This document shows, in pieces, positions 1 to 7,116 of a stretch of 8,892 nucleotides of DNA (the first letter of the stretch is position 1; every line of letters starts with the position of its first letter). The stretch comes from CAYYBZ01 sp964470285 [NCBI: uncultured Oligoflexia bacterium] (GTDB lineage Bacteria; Bdellovibrionota_G; CAYYBZ01). The stretch is from NCBI GenBank assembly GCA_964470285.1, contig CAYYBZ010000054.1:1-8892 (forward strand), read 5' to 3'. Under the pieces are notes generated by a model. The model was not told where the DNA came from and searched no databases. It was given only the letters and a program-made list of their open reading frames with translations. Made by a program: the position numbers and the translations under genes.

Positions 1-780
1 ATCCAGATCATCGGTTATAACGACATTTTCATAAGAAAGCTTTTTTCGCAGTATTTTCGAAATTATTTTTTTTGAAAGTGTAGCCGGTAGATCTTTGTCG
101 AGCTTTTCGTAAACTATATGAGCCGTCATTATCATTGGTACATCGCCCGATATTATCCTTTTATACGGTAAAAATTCCCTCTTCATTAAAAAATCAAGGT
201 TGTGTTTAATACGGGGAAGTTTCTCGTGAGAGTCCTCAAAAGTATCGCCGTGACCGGGAAAATGCTTTGCACAGGAAACAATTCCTGATTCTGACACGGA
301 AGAAATTACGGCCGAAGCCACTTCGCAAACAACTATGGGTTTTTCAGAAAACGCCCTGCCCCCTATTACTTTATTTTCAGGGTTTGTAAGAACGTCGACA
401 ACGGGGGCAAAGCAAAGATTAATCCCGCATGCTTTGAGTTCGGTTGAGAGTTGAAAGGCATAATTCTTGGCTAACTCTAAAGAACCTGTCTGTTCAAAAT
501 ATTTTCCAAGATGGTAATTACCGGGGAACTGAGTAAACGGTTTAGAAAATCTTATTACGTTTCCCCCCTCCTGATCAACGCCGATAAGAGGCATGGCAAT
601 TACGGAGTAAATGTCACCTGCAAGAGTTGTAAGCTGCTCAACGTTTTTATAATTTCTTTTGAATAGAATTATTCCGCCGGTTTTTATCTTTTTATGAATA
701 TCCTTTTCGCCGTCAGATAATTCATAACCGGAAATTCCGGTCATAAAAAGCTGTCCCAATCTTTTTTTTATCTCTTTCAT
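1..780 (-). CDS. nagZ: Beta-N-acetylhexosaminidase, glycoside hydrolase family 3 (NagZ type), 3' end missing
   Basis: 260 codons are present; the frame is open to the left edge, so the C-terminus is cut off. The translation starts MKEIKKRLGQLFMTG and shows the GH3 landmarks in order: GGIILFKRN (about 35-43), GVDQEGG in the substrate barrel, KHFPGHGD at 172-179, DSH at 183-185, and ITDDL at 255-259. By family knowledge the first Asp of ITDD (D257) is the nucleophile, and the Asp-His pair in the DSH loop (D183, H185) is the general acid/base unit of NagZ enzymes. NagZ removes GlcNAc from GlcNAc-anhydroMurNAc peptides in the cytoplasm during wall recycling. No signal peptide is visible, which fits. 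The ATG lies 12 bases after the dppC stop. Its Shine-Dalgarno is weak (GGTAAAAG), so it is probably translated by coupling. A broader-specificity GH3 hexosaminidase is possible, but the KHFPGHGD/DSH pair favours NagZ. Confidence 0.93.
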   Translation of the reverse strand, partial: MKEIKKRLGQLFMTGISGYELSDGEKDIHKKIKTGGIILFKRNYKNVEQLTTLAGDIYSVIAMPLIGVDQEGGNVIRFSKPFTQFPGNYHLGKYFEQTGSLELAKNYAFQLSTELKACGINLCFAPVVDVLTNPENKVIGGRAFSEKPIVVCEVASAVISSVSESGIVSCAKHFPGHGDTFEDSHEKLPRIKHNLDFLMKREFLPYKRIISGDVPMIMTAHIVYEKLDKDLPATLSKKIISKILRKKLSYENVVITDDLD

Positions 781-792
781 GGCTTTTACCGT

Positions 793-1620
793 TTAGTATT
801 TTTTAACGTCCAGATAATCCCTCAGCCCGTCACCTATAAAATTAAAGCTTAAAACCGAAAGCATTATTGCAATTCCAGGAAAGGTTGCAAGATGAGAAGC
901 CCTAAGTAAATATCTTGCCCCGTTGTTTAACATTAGTCCCCAGCTTGGAGTCCCGGCAGGCGCTCCGATGCCTAAAAAGCTTAAAGATGCCTCGGCAAGT
1001 ATTGCTACGGCCATTCCGAAAGTGGCCTCTACAACTAAAGGAGCTACTGTATTGGGAAGCATATGCCTGAATATGATCTTGTAATTTTTTACTCCTATGG
1101 CCCTTGCAGATTGAACATAGTCAAGTTCCCTTAAGAACAGAAACTGTCCTCTTATAAGCCTTGCATACCCTACCCATCCGACAACACATAAAGCTATAAT
1201 TACATTGTTAATACTGGGCCCTAAAACCGCCGCTACAGATATTGCGAGAAGAATTCCTGGGAAGGCCTGGAAAATATCCACAACTCTCATAAAAAGCTGA
1301 TCGAATATACCGCCGTAATAACCCGACAATGCCCCGAGAAAAGTGCCTATCAAAAGGGAAAATAAAACCGCAAAAATACTGACCTTAAGCGAGATTCTTG
1401 TTCCGTAAATTATATTGCTTAAAATGTCTCTTCCGTCCTGATCCTGACCGAGTAAATACCTGTCCGAAGGACCCGCCAGATTCTGTGAAAGATTTATCTG
1501 ATAAGGATTATGCGGGGCAATATAAGGCGCAAGAACAGCTGTAACTATTATCAGAAATAAAAAAAATGCTCCGAAAAGCGCTAATTTGTATTTGTATATG
1601 AACTTTTTACTTCTGTTCAT
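793..1620 (-). CDS. dppC: Peptide-type ABC transporter permease, DppC/OppC family
   Basis: 275 residues, the usual length for the family. It has a short basic cytoplasmic start, a first membrane helix at about 14-35, then the OppC_N region ending in LGQDQDGRDILS (57-68), which matches the family pattern LGTDxxGRDxLSR. The binding-protein-dependent permease core follows, with helices at about 80-100, 120-135, 138-155, 197-217 and 247-265. The EAA cytoplasmic loop that docks on the ATPase lies at about 168-190 (SARAIGVKNYKIIFRHMLPN). It forms the inner-membrane channel together with the DppB-type subunit. Its ATG lies inside the last codons of that upstream gene (14-base overlap), with AGGGTG (1630-1625) four bases before it, so the two are translationally coupled. 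The symbol denotes the family; the imported substrate (dipeptide, oligopeptide, muropeptide or nickel) cannot be read from the sequence. Confidence 0.93.
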   Translation of the reverse strand: MNRSKKFIYKYKLALFGAFFLFLIIVTAVLAPYIAPHNPYQINLSQNLAGPSDRYLLGQDQDGRDILSNIIYGTRISLKVSIFAVLFSLLIGTFLGALSGYYGGIFDQLFMRVVDIFQAFPGILLAISVAAVLGPSINNVIIALCVVGWVGYARLIRGQFLFLRELDYVQSARAIGVKNYKIIFRHMLPNTVAPLVVEATFGMAVAILAEASLSFLGIGAPAGTPSWGLMLNNGARYLLRASHLATFPGIAIMLSVLSFNFIGDGLRDYLDVKKY

Positions 1621-2533
1621 ACTTCACCCTGGGATCAACGATTTTATATGCTATATCAGTTAAAAGATTTACTACTACGTATGTTATTGCTATTAGAAGT
1701 ACGCAGCCCTGTACGAGGGGATAATCCCTTTTTGATATTGCCTCAATAATTTCCTGACCCACACCCGGCCATGAAAAAATCTTTTCCGTTATAATTGAAC
1801 CTGCCAGTAAACTTCCGCATTGAATGCCAACCAGTGTGATAACAGGTATCAAGGCGTTTCTTAATGCATGAACGGAAAGTACTTTTACTCTGGATACTCC
1901 CTTGGCCATAGCGGTTTTAATATATTCCTCCTTGATTACCTCAAGCATGCATGAGCGCACCATTCTTGAAAGTATGGCAGCCATTCCAAAACCGAGAGTA
2001 ACAGCGGGAAGAACAATACTTAAAGGGCCTGATCTCCCGGAAATCGGAAAAAGATCGAGGTGATAGGCAAACAAAAGTATCAAGAGCGGTCCGAACCAGA
2101 AATTGGGCATACTTACGCCTATCATAGAGAACAGCATTGTGGAGGAATCAAAAAATGAGTGCTGCCTGGAAGCCGCAATAATCCCGACCGGAATAGATAC
2201 AAGCAGAGAAACAATTAATGCGGCAAACGCCAGCTGCAGAGTAGCCGGGAATCTCTGTGCTAATATTTCCACAACCGGTTTGTTCGAATAAATGGACTTT
2301 CCCAAATCTCCCCTGAATACATTTTTAAGAAAAATTCCGTATTGAACAATAATCGGTTTATCAAGATGAAGCTGCGCTCTTAACTCTTCCTTTTGGGCTC
2401 CTAAAGCTGTTTCCCCGAGCATAATCTCAACCGGATCACCCGGAATTAAATGAATAAGCAGGAACACAACGGTTAATACCCCGAATACAACCGGGAAGAG
2501 ATAAAAGATTCTTCTTATAATGTAGTAACGCAA
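1607..2533 (-). CDS. dppB: Peptide-type ABC transporter permease, DppB/OppB family, TTG start
   Basis: 308 residues, typical of DppB. The N-terminus MRYYIIRRIFYLFP matches the family's usual start and supports initiation at the TTG codon 2533-2531. Landmarks are PGDP (31-34) after the first helix, FRGDLGKSIYSNKPV (73-87), a permease core with helices at about 100-121, 134-158, 172-190, 228-248 and 277-297, the EAA loop at about 202-230 (EEYIKTAMAKGVSR then ALRNALIP), and EKIFSWPGVGQ (250-260) followed by YPLVQG. It ends with the common DPRVKY tail. It pairs with the DppC-type subunit in the inner membrane. An AAGGAA ribosome site lies at the very end of the preceding binding-protein gene, seven bases before TTG, so synthesis of the two is probably coupled. 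TTG may lower the permease yield relative to the binding protein, but this is inference. Confidence 0.93.
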   Translation of the reverse strand: MRYYIIRRIFYLFPVVFGVLTVVFLLIHLIPGDPVEIMLGETALGAQKEELRAQLHLDKPIIVQYGIFLKNVFRGDLGKSIYSNKPVVEILAQRFPATLQLAFAALIVSLLVSIPVGIIAASRQHSFFDSSTMLFSMIGVSMPNFWFGPLLILLFAYHLDLFPISGRSGPLSIVLPAVTLGFGMAAILSRMVRSCMLEVIKEEYIKTAMAKGVSRVKVLSVHALRNALIPVITLVGIQCGSLLAGSIITEKIFSWPGVGQEIIEAISKRDYPLVQGCVLLIAITYVVVNLLTDIAYKIVDPRVKYEQK

Positions 2534-2537
2534 TTAA

Positions 2538-4067
2538 CTATTCCTTGTAAGTATCCTTAATATAATAATAGTCACCGTTTGCCATTAATTTAAACCCCTT
2601 AACGTTGTTTCTATAGGCCACAACATTGTCTTTATGCCACAGACTTACATAGGGGAGTTGTTCGCTTGCCAGCTTTTGAATTCTGGCATAAATTTCTTTT
2701 CTCTTTTCCTTGTCAATTGTGGCCCTGCCCAGACGAGTAAGTCCGTCCATTTCTTTATTTCTGAATCGGTTTCTGTTTGCTCCGTTGGGAGGTATTGATT
2801 CAGAGTTGAAGATGTAATAGTAATGATCAGGCTCGGTAATACCGGTCCATGAAAGAGAATAGAGCTGGAAATTGCCGTTTTTAATATCGTCAAAGAACAC
2901 ACCGAATTCCAATGATCTTAAGGTAACATCTATGCCTACACTTTTGAGATTTTCGGCAACGACACCGGCAATCTCAAGGGCCTCCGGATTTGTCGATGTT
3001 TTGTAGGTCAGGGAAAACCTGTAATTTCCGTTTTTTGTTTTTTTCCTGGGAAAACCCGCCTTTTCAAGTAGCGTTTCCGATTTTTTTGTATCGTAATCAT
3101 AGTCCAAAACGTCTTTAGAATATGCCCAATTAATCGGAGCCAGCAGTCCTGTAGATACTTTAGCAAGGCCGCCAAGCTTGTATTTGACTAAAGATTCCCT
3201 GTCTATTGCGTGGGCTATAGCTCTTCTTACCATTACATTACTAAGTATTTTATCCTCAAGGTTGAATCCCAGATACTGATACTGAACTCCCTCACCGCTT
3301 TTAACAGTTATATCGGGTATTTTTCTTACTTCCTTAAGGAGTTCCGCGGGGATAGCATTCATAACAAGATCTACAGAACCTTTCATAAGTTCAAGTGTTC
3401 TGACTGTATCTTCAAGCACCGGCTTAAAGGTCACGAATTTTATTTTTGCTTTATCGTCCCTGTAGCCTTCAAAACGCTCGAGTATAACACCGTCGCGATC
3501 GAGGTTTTTCTTAAGCTTGAATATTCCTGTTCCGACCGGATTTTTTGTAAACTCACGGCCCAGTTTTTCTCCGATGTGTTTAGGTATGATGCCTATACCT
3601 ACCGCCGTTCTGAAGGGGGCAAACGGATTTTTAAGTTTAATGATTATCGTGTAATCATCGGGAGTTTCTATGCTTTCCACTTCCTTAAATGCGTTTCTAA
3701 AAGCCGAGCCGAAATCGGGGTTCATTATAGTTTCGTAGGTATATTTAACATCCATAGAGGTCAGAGGAGTTCCATCGTGAAATTTTACATCTTTTCTTAA
3801 TTTGAATATGTAGGTTTTGTCATCTTTCATAGTCATAGAGCTTGCAAGATCAGACTTATAGTCGAAATTATCATCGGCCTTTAGAAGTCCGTCATACATT
3901 AATCTGCATATTCTCGAAGAAAAAGTATCTAAGGCGTACCTGGGGTCTAAAGACTCAGGAGCCTTCTCAATGGCTATTACAAGATTATCAACGCCCGGTT
4001 TGTCATATTTGGTACAGGAAAAAGTAAATATGAGTACTAACAACAGCGATATTCTTCTTAACATCAT
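2538..4067 (-). CDS. Solute-binding lipoprotein of a peptide-type ABC transporter (SBP family 5)
   Basis: 509 residues, the normal size for DppA/OppA-type binding proteins. Residues 1-17 are an export signal (MMLRRISLLL onward) ending FTFS before Cys18. This looks like a lipoprotein signal although the lipobox is not canonical. Family 5 signatures are present: YIFKLRKDVKFHDGTPLT at about 86-103 with DVKYTYE following, NPVGTGIFKLKK at 176-187, and GFNLEDKILSNVMVRRAIAHAID at about 267-289, which corresponds to the usual FNxxxxPxxDxxVRxAxxxAID. The C-terminal lobe ends with LPYVSLWHKDNVVAY. It should capture a peptide-like ligand in the periplasm and deliver it to the permease pair encoded immediately downstream (four bases between TAG and TTG). 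Two ATG codons are tandem; AGGGAG (4075-4070) is better spaced for the second (4064). The ligand is unknown: peptides, murein peptides, nickel or an opine-like compound are all compatible. Confidence 0.92.
   Translation of the reverse strand: MMLRRISLLLVLIFTFSCTKYDKPGVDNLVIAIEKAPESLDPRYALDTFSSRICRLMYDGLLKADDNFDYKSDLASSMTMKDDKTYIFKLRKDVKFHDGTPLTSMDVKYTYETIMNPDFGSAFRNAFKEVESIETPDDYTIIIKLKNPFAPFRTAVGIGIIPKHIGEKLGREFTKNPVGTGIFKLKKNLDRDGVILERFEGYRDDKAKIKFVTFKPVLEDTVRTLELMKGSVDLVMNAIPAELLKEVRKIPDITVKSGEGVQYQYLGFNLEDKILSNVMVRRAIAHAIDRESLVKYKLGGLAKVSTGLLAPINWAYSKDVLDYDYDTKKSETLLEKAGFPRKKTKNGNYRFSLTYKTSTNPEALEIAGVVAENLKSVGIDVTLRSLEFGVFFDDIKNGNFQLYSLSWTGITEPDHYYYIFNSESIPPNGANRNRFRNKEMDGLTRLGRATIDKEKRKEIYARIQKLASEQLPYVSLWHKDNVVAYRNNVKGFKLMANGDYYYIKDTYKE
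2541..2546 (-). promoter_or_regulatory. Ribosome binding site deciding the dppB TTG start
   Basis: AAGGAA on the minus strand lies seven bases before TTG 2533-2531. These six bases also encode the last two residues (Lys-Glu) of the binding protein, so ribosomes finishing that gene are placed at the dppB start. Confidence 0.75.
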
Positions 4068-4069
4068 TT

Positions 4070-4075
4070 CTCCCT
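4070..4075 (-). promoter_or_regulatory. Ribosome binding site of the binding-protein gene
   Basis: AGGGAG on the minus strand precedes tandem ATG codons by two bases (first) and five bases (second). The spacing suggests that the second ATG, at 4064-4062, is used at least part of the time, which would shorten the protein by one Met. Confidence 0.7.
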
Positions 4076-4145
4076 ACATCTTATGTATTAACCCGACATC
4101 AAATTGCTACAAGTATAACTTTTTGATAACATGAAATAAATTAAA

Positions 4146-4150
4146 AAGGA
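4146..4150 (+). promoter_or_regulatory. Ribosome binding site deciding the dacB GTG start
   Basis: AAGGA lies seven bases before GTG 4158-4160. Two nearby ATG codons (4150 and 4156) are in another frame and run into TAA at 4165-4167, so they cannot start the gene. GTG is therefore the supported start. Confidence 0.75.
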
Positions 4151-4157
4151 TGGCCAT

Positions 4158-5606
4158 GTGTTTGTAAATAAAAAGGATCTGTTTGGATTTTTATCCTTCG
4201 TAACAGCTCTTATAGCATTTCAATTGTCCGCAGGTAGTGTTTTCGCAAATACCGCTAAAAACCATTCAGAGAAAATCACTTCCTTAATTAAGGAGATAAA
4301 AATCGATCCGGCTTCAATCGGAATTTCAGTTTTAAAAGTATCGGATGAAAAAAAAATCTTTTCTCATAATGATGAGAAACTTTTCAATCCGGCCTCTAAC
4401 ATTAAAGTTTTAACTTCTTACTGTGCGCTAAAAAGCTTAGGCGTTAATTACAGGTGGGAGACAAAGATATTTTCAAGAACACAGGCAGAGAACGGCACCT
4501 TCAAAGGAGATATCTTTATTAAGGGAAACGGAGATCCTTATATGGTTTCTGAAAGGCTATGGATGTTTACCAAAGATCTTTTTAATCTTGGGATTAAGGA
4601 AATATCCGGCGATCTTATTCTGGACTCCGGCTCATTTAAAAATGAAGTGCTCGATGAACAGTTTACGAATGATTACGACCGTTCGTTTTCAGCTCCAGCG
4701 TCCGCTCTTGCACTTAATTTCAACTCAATCACGATTCTTATTGATTATCAGGGTGTAGGTAAGCCCGTAAAAGTCACGCTTGATCCGTCGCTGGATTATT
4801 TTGTTATAGAGAACGGGTCTATCGGTGTCAGTAATCATAAAAATGCACGCCCTGAAATCTCCGTTGTTAAAATGAAGGATAAAACTAAAATAATTGTTTC
4901 AGGAAAATGGTCCGCTCTTTCAAAAAGAAATCACTACAGAAGAATTTTCCACCCTGAGCTTTATTACGGTTATGCATTTAAAAAGTTTTTTTCTCAACAG
5001 GGCGGAATTATTAAGGGCAAAATAAAAAAAGGGAAAACCCCCGCAAACGCCAGTGAAATACTTAAATTTAAATCAAGAACGCTCGCTCAATGCCTAAAGG
5101 GAATGAATAAGTTTTCAAATAACTTCATGTCAAATCAACTGCTTTTGACCCAGGCATTGGTGGCAGAAAATGCCGCCAATTATAAAAACGGGATTGAAAT
5201 GCTTAATAAATGTTTTAACGATTTAGGGTTGCGTAAAAAAGGCAACAGAATTACATCTGCATCCGGCCTTTCAAGGGAAACAATGATTTCTGCAGATCAG
5301 ATTACAAAGATTCTTATTATTCTGGAAAAAGATTTTACAATTTCACCTGAATTTATCACTTCACTTCCGATATACGGTTATGACGGAACTGTTAAAGGAA
5401 GAAGCTGGCCTCCCCGTCTTGACGGCTATATCAGAGTAAAAACCGGAAGCCTGACCAATATAAACACGCTATCGGGCTATATAAAAACCAAGCGCTCGAA
5501 TTTACTGGCTTTTACCATTCTAGGAAATGGCCGTTCAGCCGTCGACAAGCTTAACTATAGAATATTCCAAGATAAATTCATATCTTACCTCTTCAATAAT
5601 TTATAA
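4158..5606 (+). CDS. dacB: Penicillin-binding protein 4 type D-alanyl-D-alanine carboxypeptidase/endopeptidase (peptidase S13)
   Basis: 482 residues, close to the roughly 477 of E. coli PBP4. Residues 1-30 form a signal peptide (basic NKKD start, hydrophobic run, SVFA before the likely cleavage site). The three penicillin-binding motifs are present: SNIK at 80-83 with the acylating Ser80 and Lys83, SNN at 320-322, and KTG at 428-430 followed by SLTNINTLSGY. The gap of 240 residues between the first and second motifs is the S13 hallmark, holding the inserted domains. The spacing resembles E. coli PBP4 (Ser62, Ser306, Lys417, from memory). It should act in the periplasm, removing terminal D-Ala and cutting DD-cross-links of peptidoglycan. 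GTG starts the gene with a well-placed AAGGA. It leads the plus-strand group and is separated by 22 bases from the lytic transglycosylase gene, a functional partner in wall turnover. Confidence 0.95.
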   Translation: MFVNKKDLFGFLSFVTALIAFQLSAGSVFANTAKNHSEKITSLIKEIKIDPASIGISVLKVSDEKKIFSHNDEKLFNPASNIKVLTSYCALKSLGVNYRWETKIFSRTQAENGTFKGDIFIKGNGDPYMVSERLWMFTKDLFNLGIKEISGDLILDSGSFKNEVLDEQFTNDYDRSFSAPASALALNFNSITILIDYQGVGKPVKVTLDPSLDYFVIENGSIGVSNHKNARPEISVVKMKDKTKIIVSGKWSALSKRNHYRRIFHPELYYGYAFKKFFSQQGGIIKGKIKKGKTPANASEILKFKSRTLAQCLKGMNKFSNNFMSNQLLLTQALVAENAANYKNGIEMLNKCFNDLGLRKKGNRITSASGLSRETMISADQITKILIILEKDFTISPEFITSLPIYGYDGTVKGRSWPPRLDGYIRVKTGSLTNINTLSGYIKTKRSNLLAFTILGNGRSAVDKLNYRIFQDKFISYLFNNL

Positions 5607-5610
5607 AATC

Positions 5611-5619
5611 TGATATAAT
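5611..5619 (+). promoter_or_regulatory. Extended -10 promoter element just before mltD
   Basis: TGATATAAT is a full TGn extension plus a perfect TATAAT hexamer (5614-5619). It ends nine bases before the mltD ATG at 5629, so a start site seven or so bases downstream would fall at about 5626-5629. The -35 is poor (TTCAAT, 5592-5597), which extended -10 promoters tolerate. It lies in the 22-base gap after dacB. Confidence 0.55.
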
Positions 5620-5628
5620 TATAAATCT

Positions 5629-7116
5629 ATGGGGGAAAAATTTAAAAAGGTATTATCATGGCTTTTTATCGTTCTTTTTATATGTTTTATTATCAATACG
5701 AATAAAATCGGGGCTGTAATCCCGGGTAAAAACTTTTATGAACACATTGGGAAATTGCCCAAAGAGCAGCTGGAACTTTTAAAACTTTTTCCAATTCCCA
5801 TCAATCTTGTTCCTAATATTGAATTCTGGAAAACGGTCTTTACTAAGTATGATTCTTCAAAAATCGTTATCCATGATGTGGAAAAACCCGACAGAATTTA
5901 TGTTGTGATAGACTCCCCCGACCCACCGGAAAACCTTTTTAAACCTTTTACACAAAAGGAACTGGATCTCATTGATGCTTCAAGACAAGAGATTCAGCAA
6001 ATTCTTAAATCTTTGAGCCATAAAACCAATTCCTCAGATAATCCTTTACAAAAACTAGATCCCTTAGAAACAAGCATCTATAAACTTTTCCCCGACACAG
6101 AGGACACGAAAAGATTTAAAAACGCCTCTCTAGATTCCAGAATAAGGGCGCAAAGAGGGGCAGCCGATAACATTGAAGAGGCAATAGCGTTCTCCGGATT
6201 TTACATAAGCATGATGCAGGATGCATTGATAGCTGAAAATATCCCCGAGGAACTTGCATACCTTTGTATCATTGAATCCCTGTTCGATCCTATGGCCGTA
6301 TCAAGTGCCGGAGCAGCCGGTCAATGGCAGTTAATGTTCTCGGCAGCAAAACATGAAGGATTAACGATTAACAAAATAAAAGACGATAGAAAAGATCCAT
6401 ATATTTCAACTTTCGCCGCCGCAAAAAAAATAGTTAAGGAAAAGAAAATACTGACGGATCATGCCATAAATCTGGGTATATGGAATGCTAATGAAAGTCT
6501 GTGGCCCCTGATAATTACAGCGTATAATTTCGGAGTATACGGAATGAAGCGAGCCATGAAATCTCAGCGTTCTACCGATATTGAAGACATTCTATTTAAA
6601 TATAAAAATCGCAGAAAGGGTTTTGCCGTAAAAAACTTTTATGCCGAATTTATCGCCGTTCTACAGATTTACACAAATTACAAAGAATATTTTCCCGATG
6701 TTACAATCGCCCAGTCGCTTGACACAATGACTGAAGAGAAAAAACTTACATCCGCAGTCAAATTTGCAGATCTGGCTACAGAATTGGGCATAGAAAACGA
6801 GATTTTACATTTTCTTAACCCTGCTTTCAGCCATCTGGTACGCTACAGTTATATTTCCATACCGAAAAATACCATCGTAAGGGTACCAATGGACTCAGGA
6901 GCGGAAAAATTGCTTTCAAAACTCGCAAATCATGAAAATTATATCCCTGACGAGGATGCGCTCTTAAAACATAATGCGTATAAAGTAAGGAGCAGAGACA
7001 CATTATGGGATATCGCAAAAACCTTCAATGTTGATGTAAAGACCCTTAAACTCTTTAACAAAAGAAGCACATCACGGATTTATCCGGGAGAAATCCTTTT
7101 AATTCCAATACCTTAA
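5629..7116 (+). CDS. mltD: Membrane-associated lytic murein transglycosylase, MltD-like, with C-terminal LysM
   Basis: 495 residues. A basic start (GEKFKK) and hydrophobic segment (about 8-22) export or anchor the protein; there is no lipobox, unlike E. coli MltD. Residues about 35-180 are an extra N-terminal region I do not recognise. The SLT domain covers about 180-355: PEELAYLCIIESLFDP contains catalytic Glu216 in the IES motif, then SSAGAAGQWQLM (225-236), DDRKDPYISTFAAAKKI (252-268) and ITAYNFGVYGMKRAM (296-310), matching the family's AYNAGPG region. Residues about 372-420 match the linker found in MltD proteins (LNPAF then IPKNTIVRVP). A single LysM motif (about 450-494, YKVRSRDTLWDIAKTF to IYPGEILLIPIP) should bind peptidoglycan. 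The enzyme cleaves MurNAc-GlcNAc bonds, leaving 1,6-anhydroMurNAc ends, which are the source of NagZ substrates. No Shine-Dalgarno precedes the ATG. Confidence 0.93.
   Translation: MGEKFKKVLSWLFIVLFICFIINTNKIGAVIPGKNFYEHIGKLPKEQLELLKLFPIPINLVPNIEFWKTVFTKYDSSKIVIHDVEKPDRIYVVIDSPDPPENLFKPFTQKELDLIDASRQEIQQILKSLSHKTNSSDNPLQKLDPLETSIYKLFPDTEDTKRFKNASLDSRIRAQRGAADNIEEAIAFSGFYISMMQDALIAENIPEELAYLCIIESLFDPMAVSSAGAAGQWQLMFSAAKHEGLTINKIKDDRKDPYISTFAAAKKIVKEKKILTDHAINLGIWNANESLWPLIITAYNFGVYGMKRAMKSQRSTDIEDILFKYKNRRKGFAVKNFYAEFIAVLQIYTNYKEYFPDVTIAQSLDTMTEEKKLTSAVKFADLATELGIENEILHFLNPAFSHLVRYSYISIPKNTIVRVPMDSGAEKLLSKLANHENYIPDEDALLKHNAYKVRSRDTLWDIAKTFNVDVKTLKLFNKRSTSRIYPGEILLIPIP

Larger units (their letters stand above)
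4068..4157. promoter_or_regulatory. Divergent intergenic region with promoters for both gene groups
   Basis: This 90-base AT-rich stretch is the only space between two oppositely directed gene groups, so it must hold the start signals for both unless transcription comes from further away. Leftward, TATACT (4117 to 4112) is a good -10 with a poor TTTATT -35 about 17 bases before it. Rightward, TTGCTA (4104-4109) with TAACAT (4127-4132) at a 17-base spacing is a weak pair, and TATAAC (4114-4119) is a better -10 without a clear -35. The two best -10 elements lie on top of each other in the near-palindrome AAGTATAACTT (4111-4121). I see no operator that I can name and no riboswitch-like fold. Confidence 0.45.

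Noticed and set aside
2103-2291. Short open frame antisense to dppB
   Set aside because: It is entirely inside the complementary strand of the conserved permease core and has no ribosome site.
2645-2902. Second minus-strand frame inside the binding-protein gene
   Set aside because: It is an alternative frame of the conserved C-terminal lobe; the binding-protein frame has clear family motifs there.
3210-3800. 196-codon open frame on the plus strand, antisense to the binding-protein gene
   Set aside because: It lies wholly opposite a well-supported family 5 binding protein, its translation is Tyr/Phe/Ser/Cys-rich without domain features, and no ribosome site or promoter fits it.
3842-4027. 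Short plus-strand frame opposite the N-terminus of the binding protein
   Set aside because: It overlaps the signal peptide and first domain of a well-supported gene and shows no protein-like features.
6827-7018. Short minus-strand frame opposite the end of mltD
   Set aside because: It lies opposite the LysM and linker region, which are clearly coding on the plus strand.
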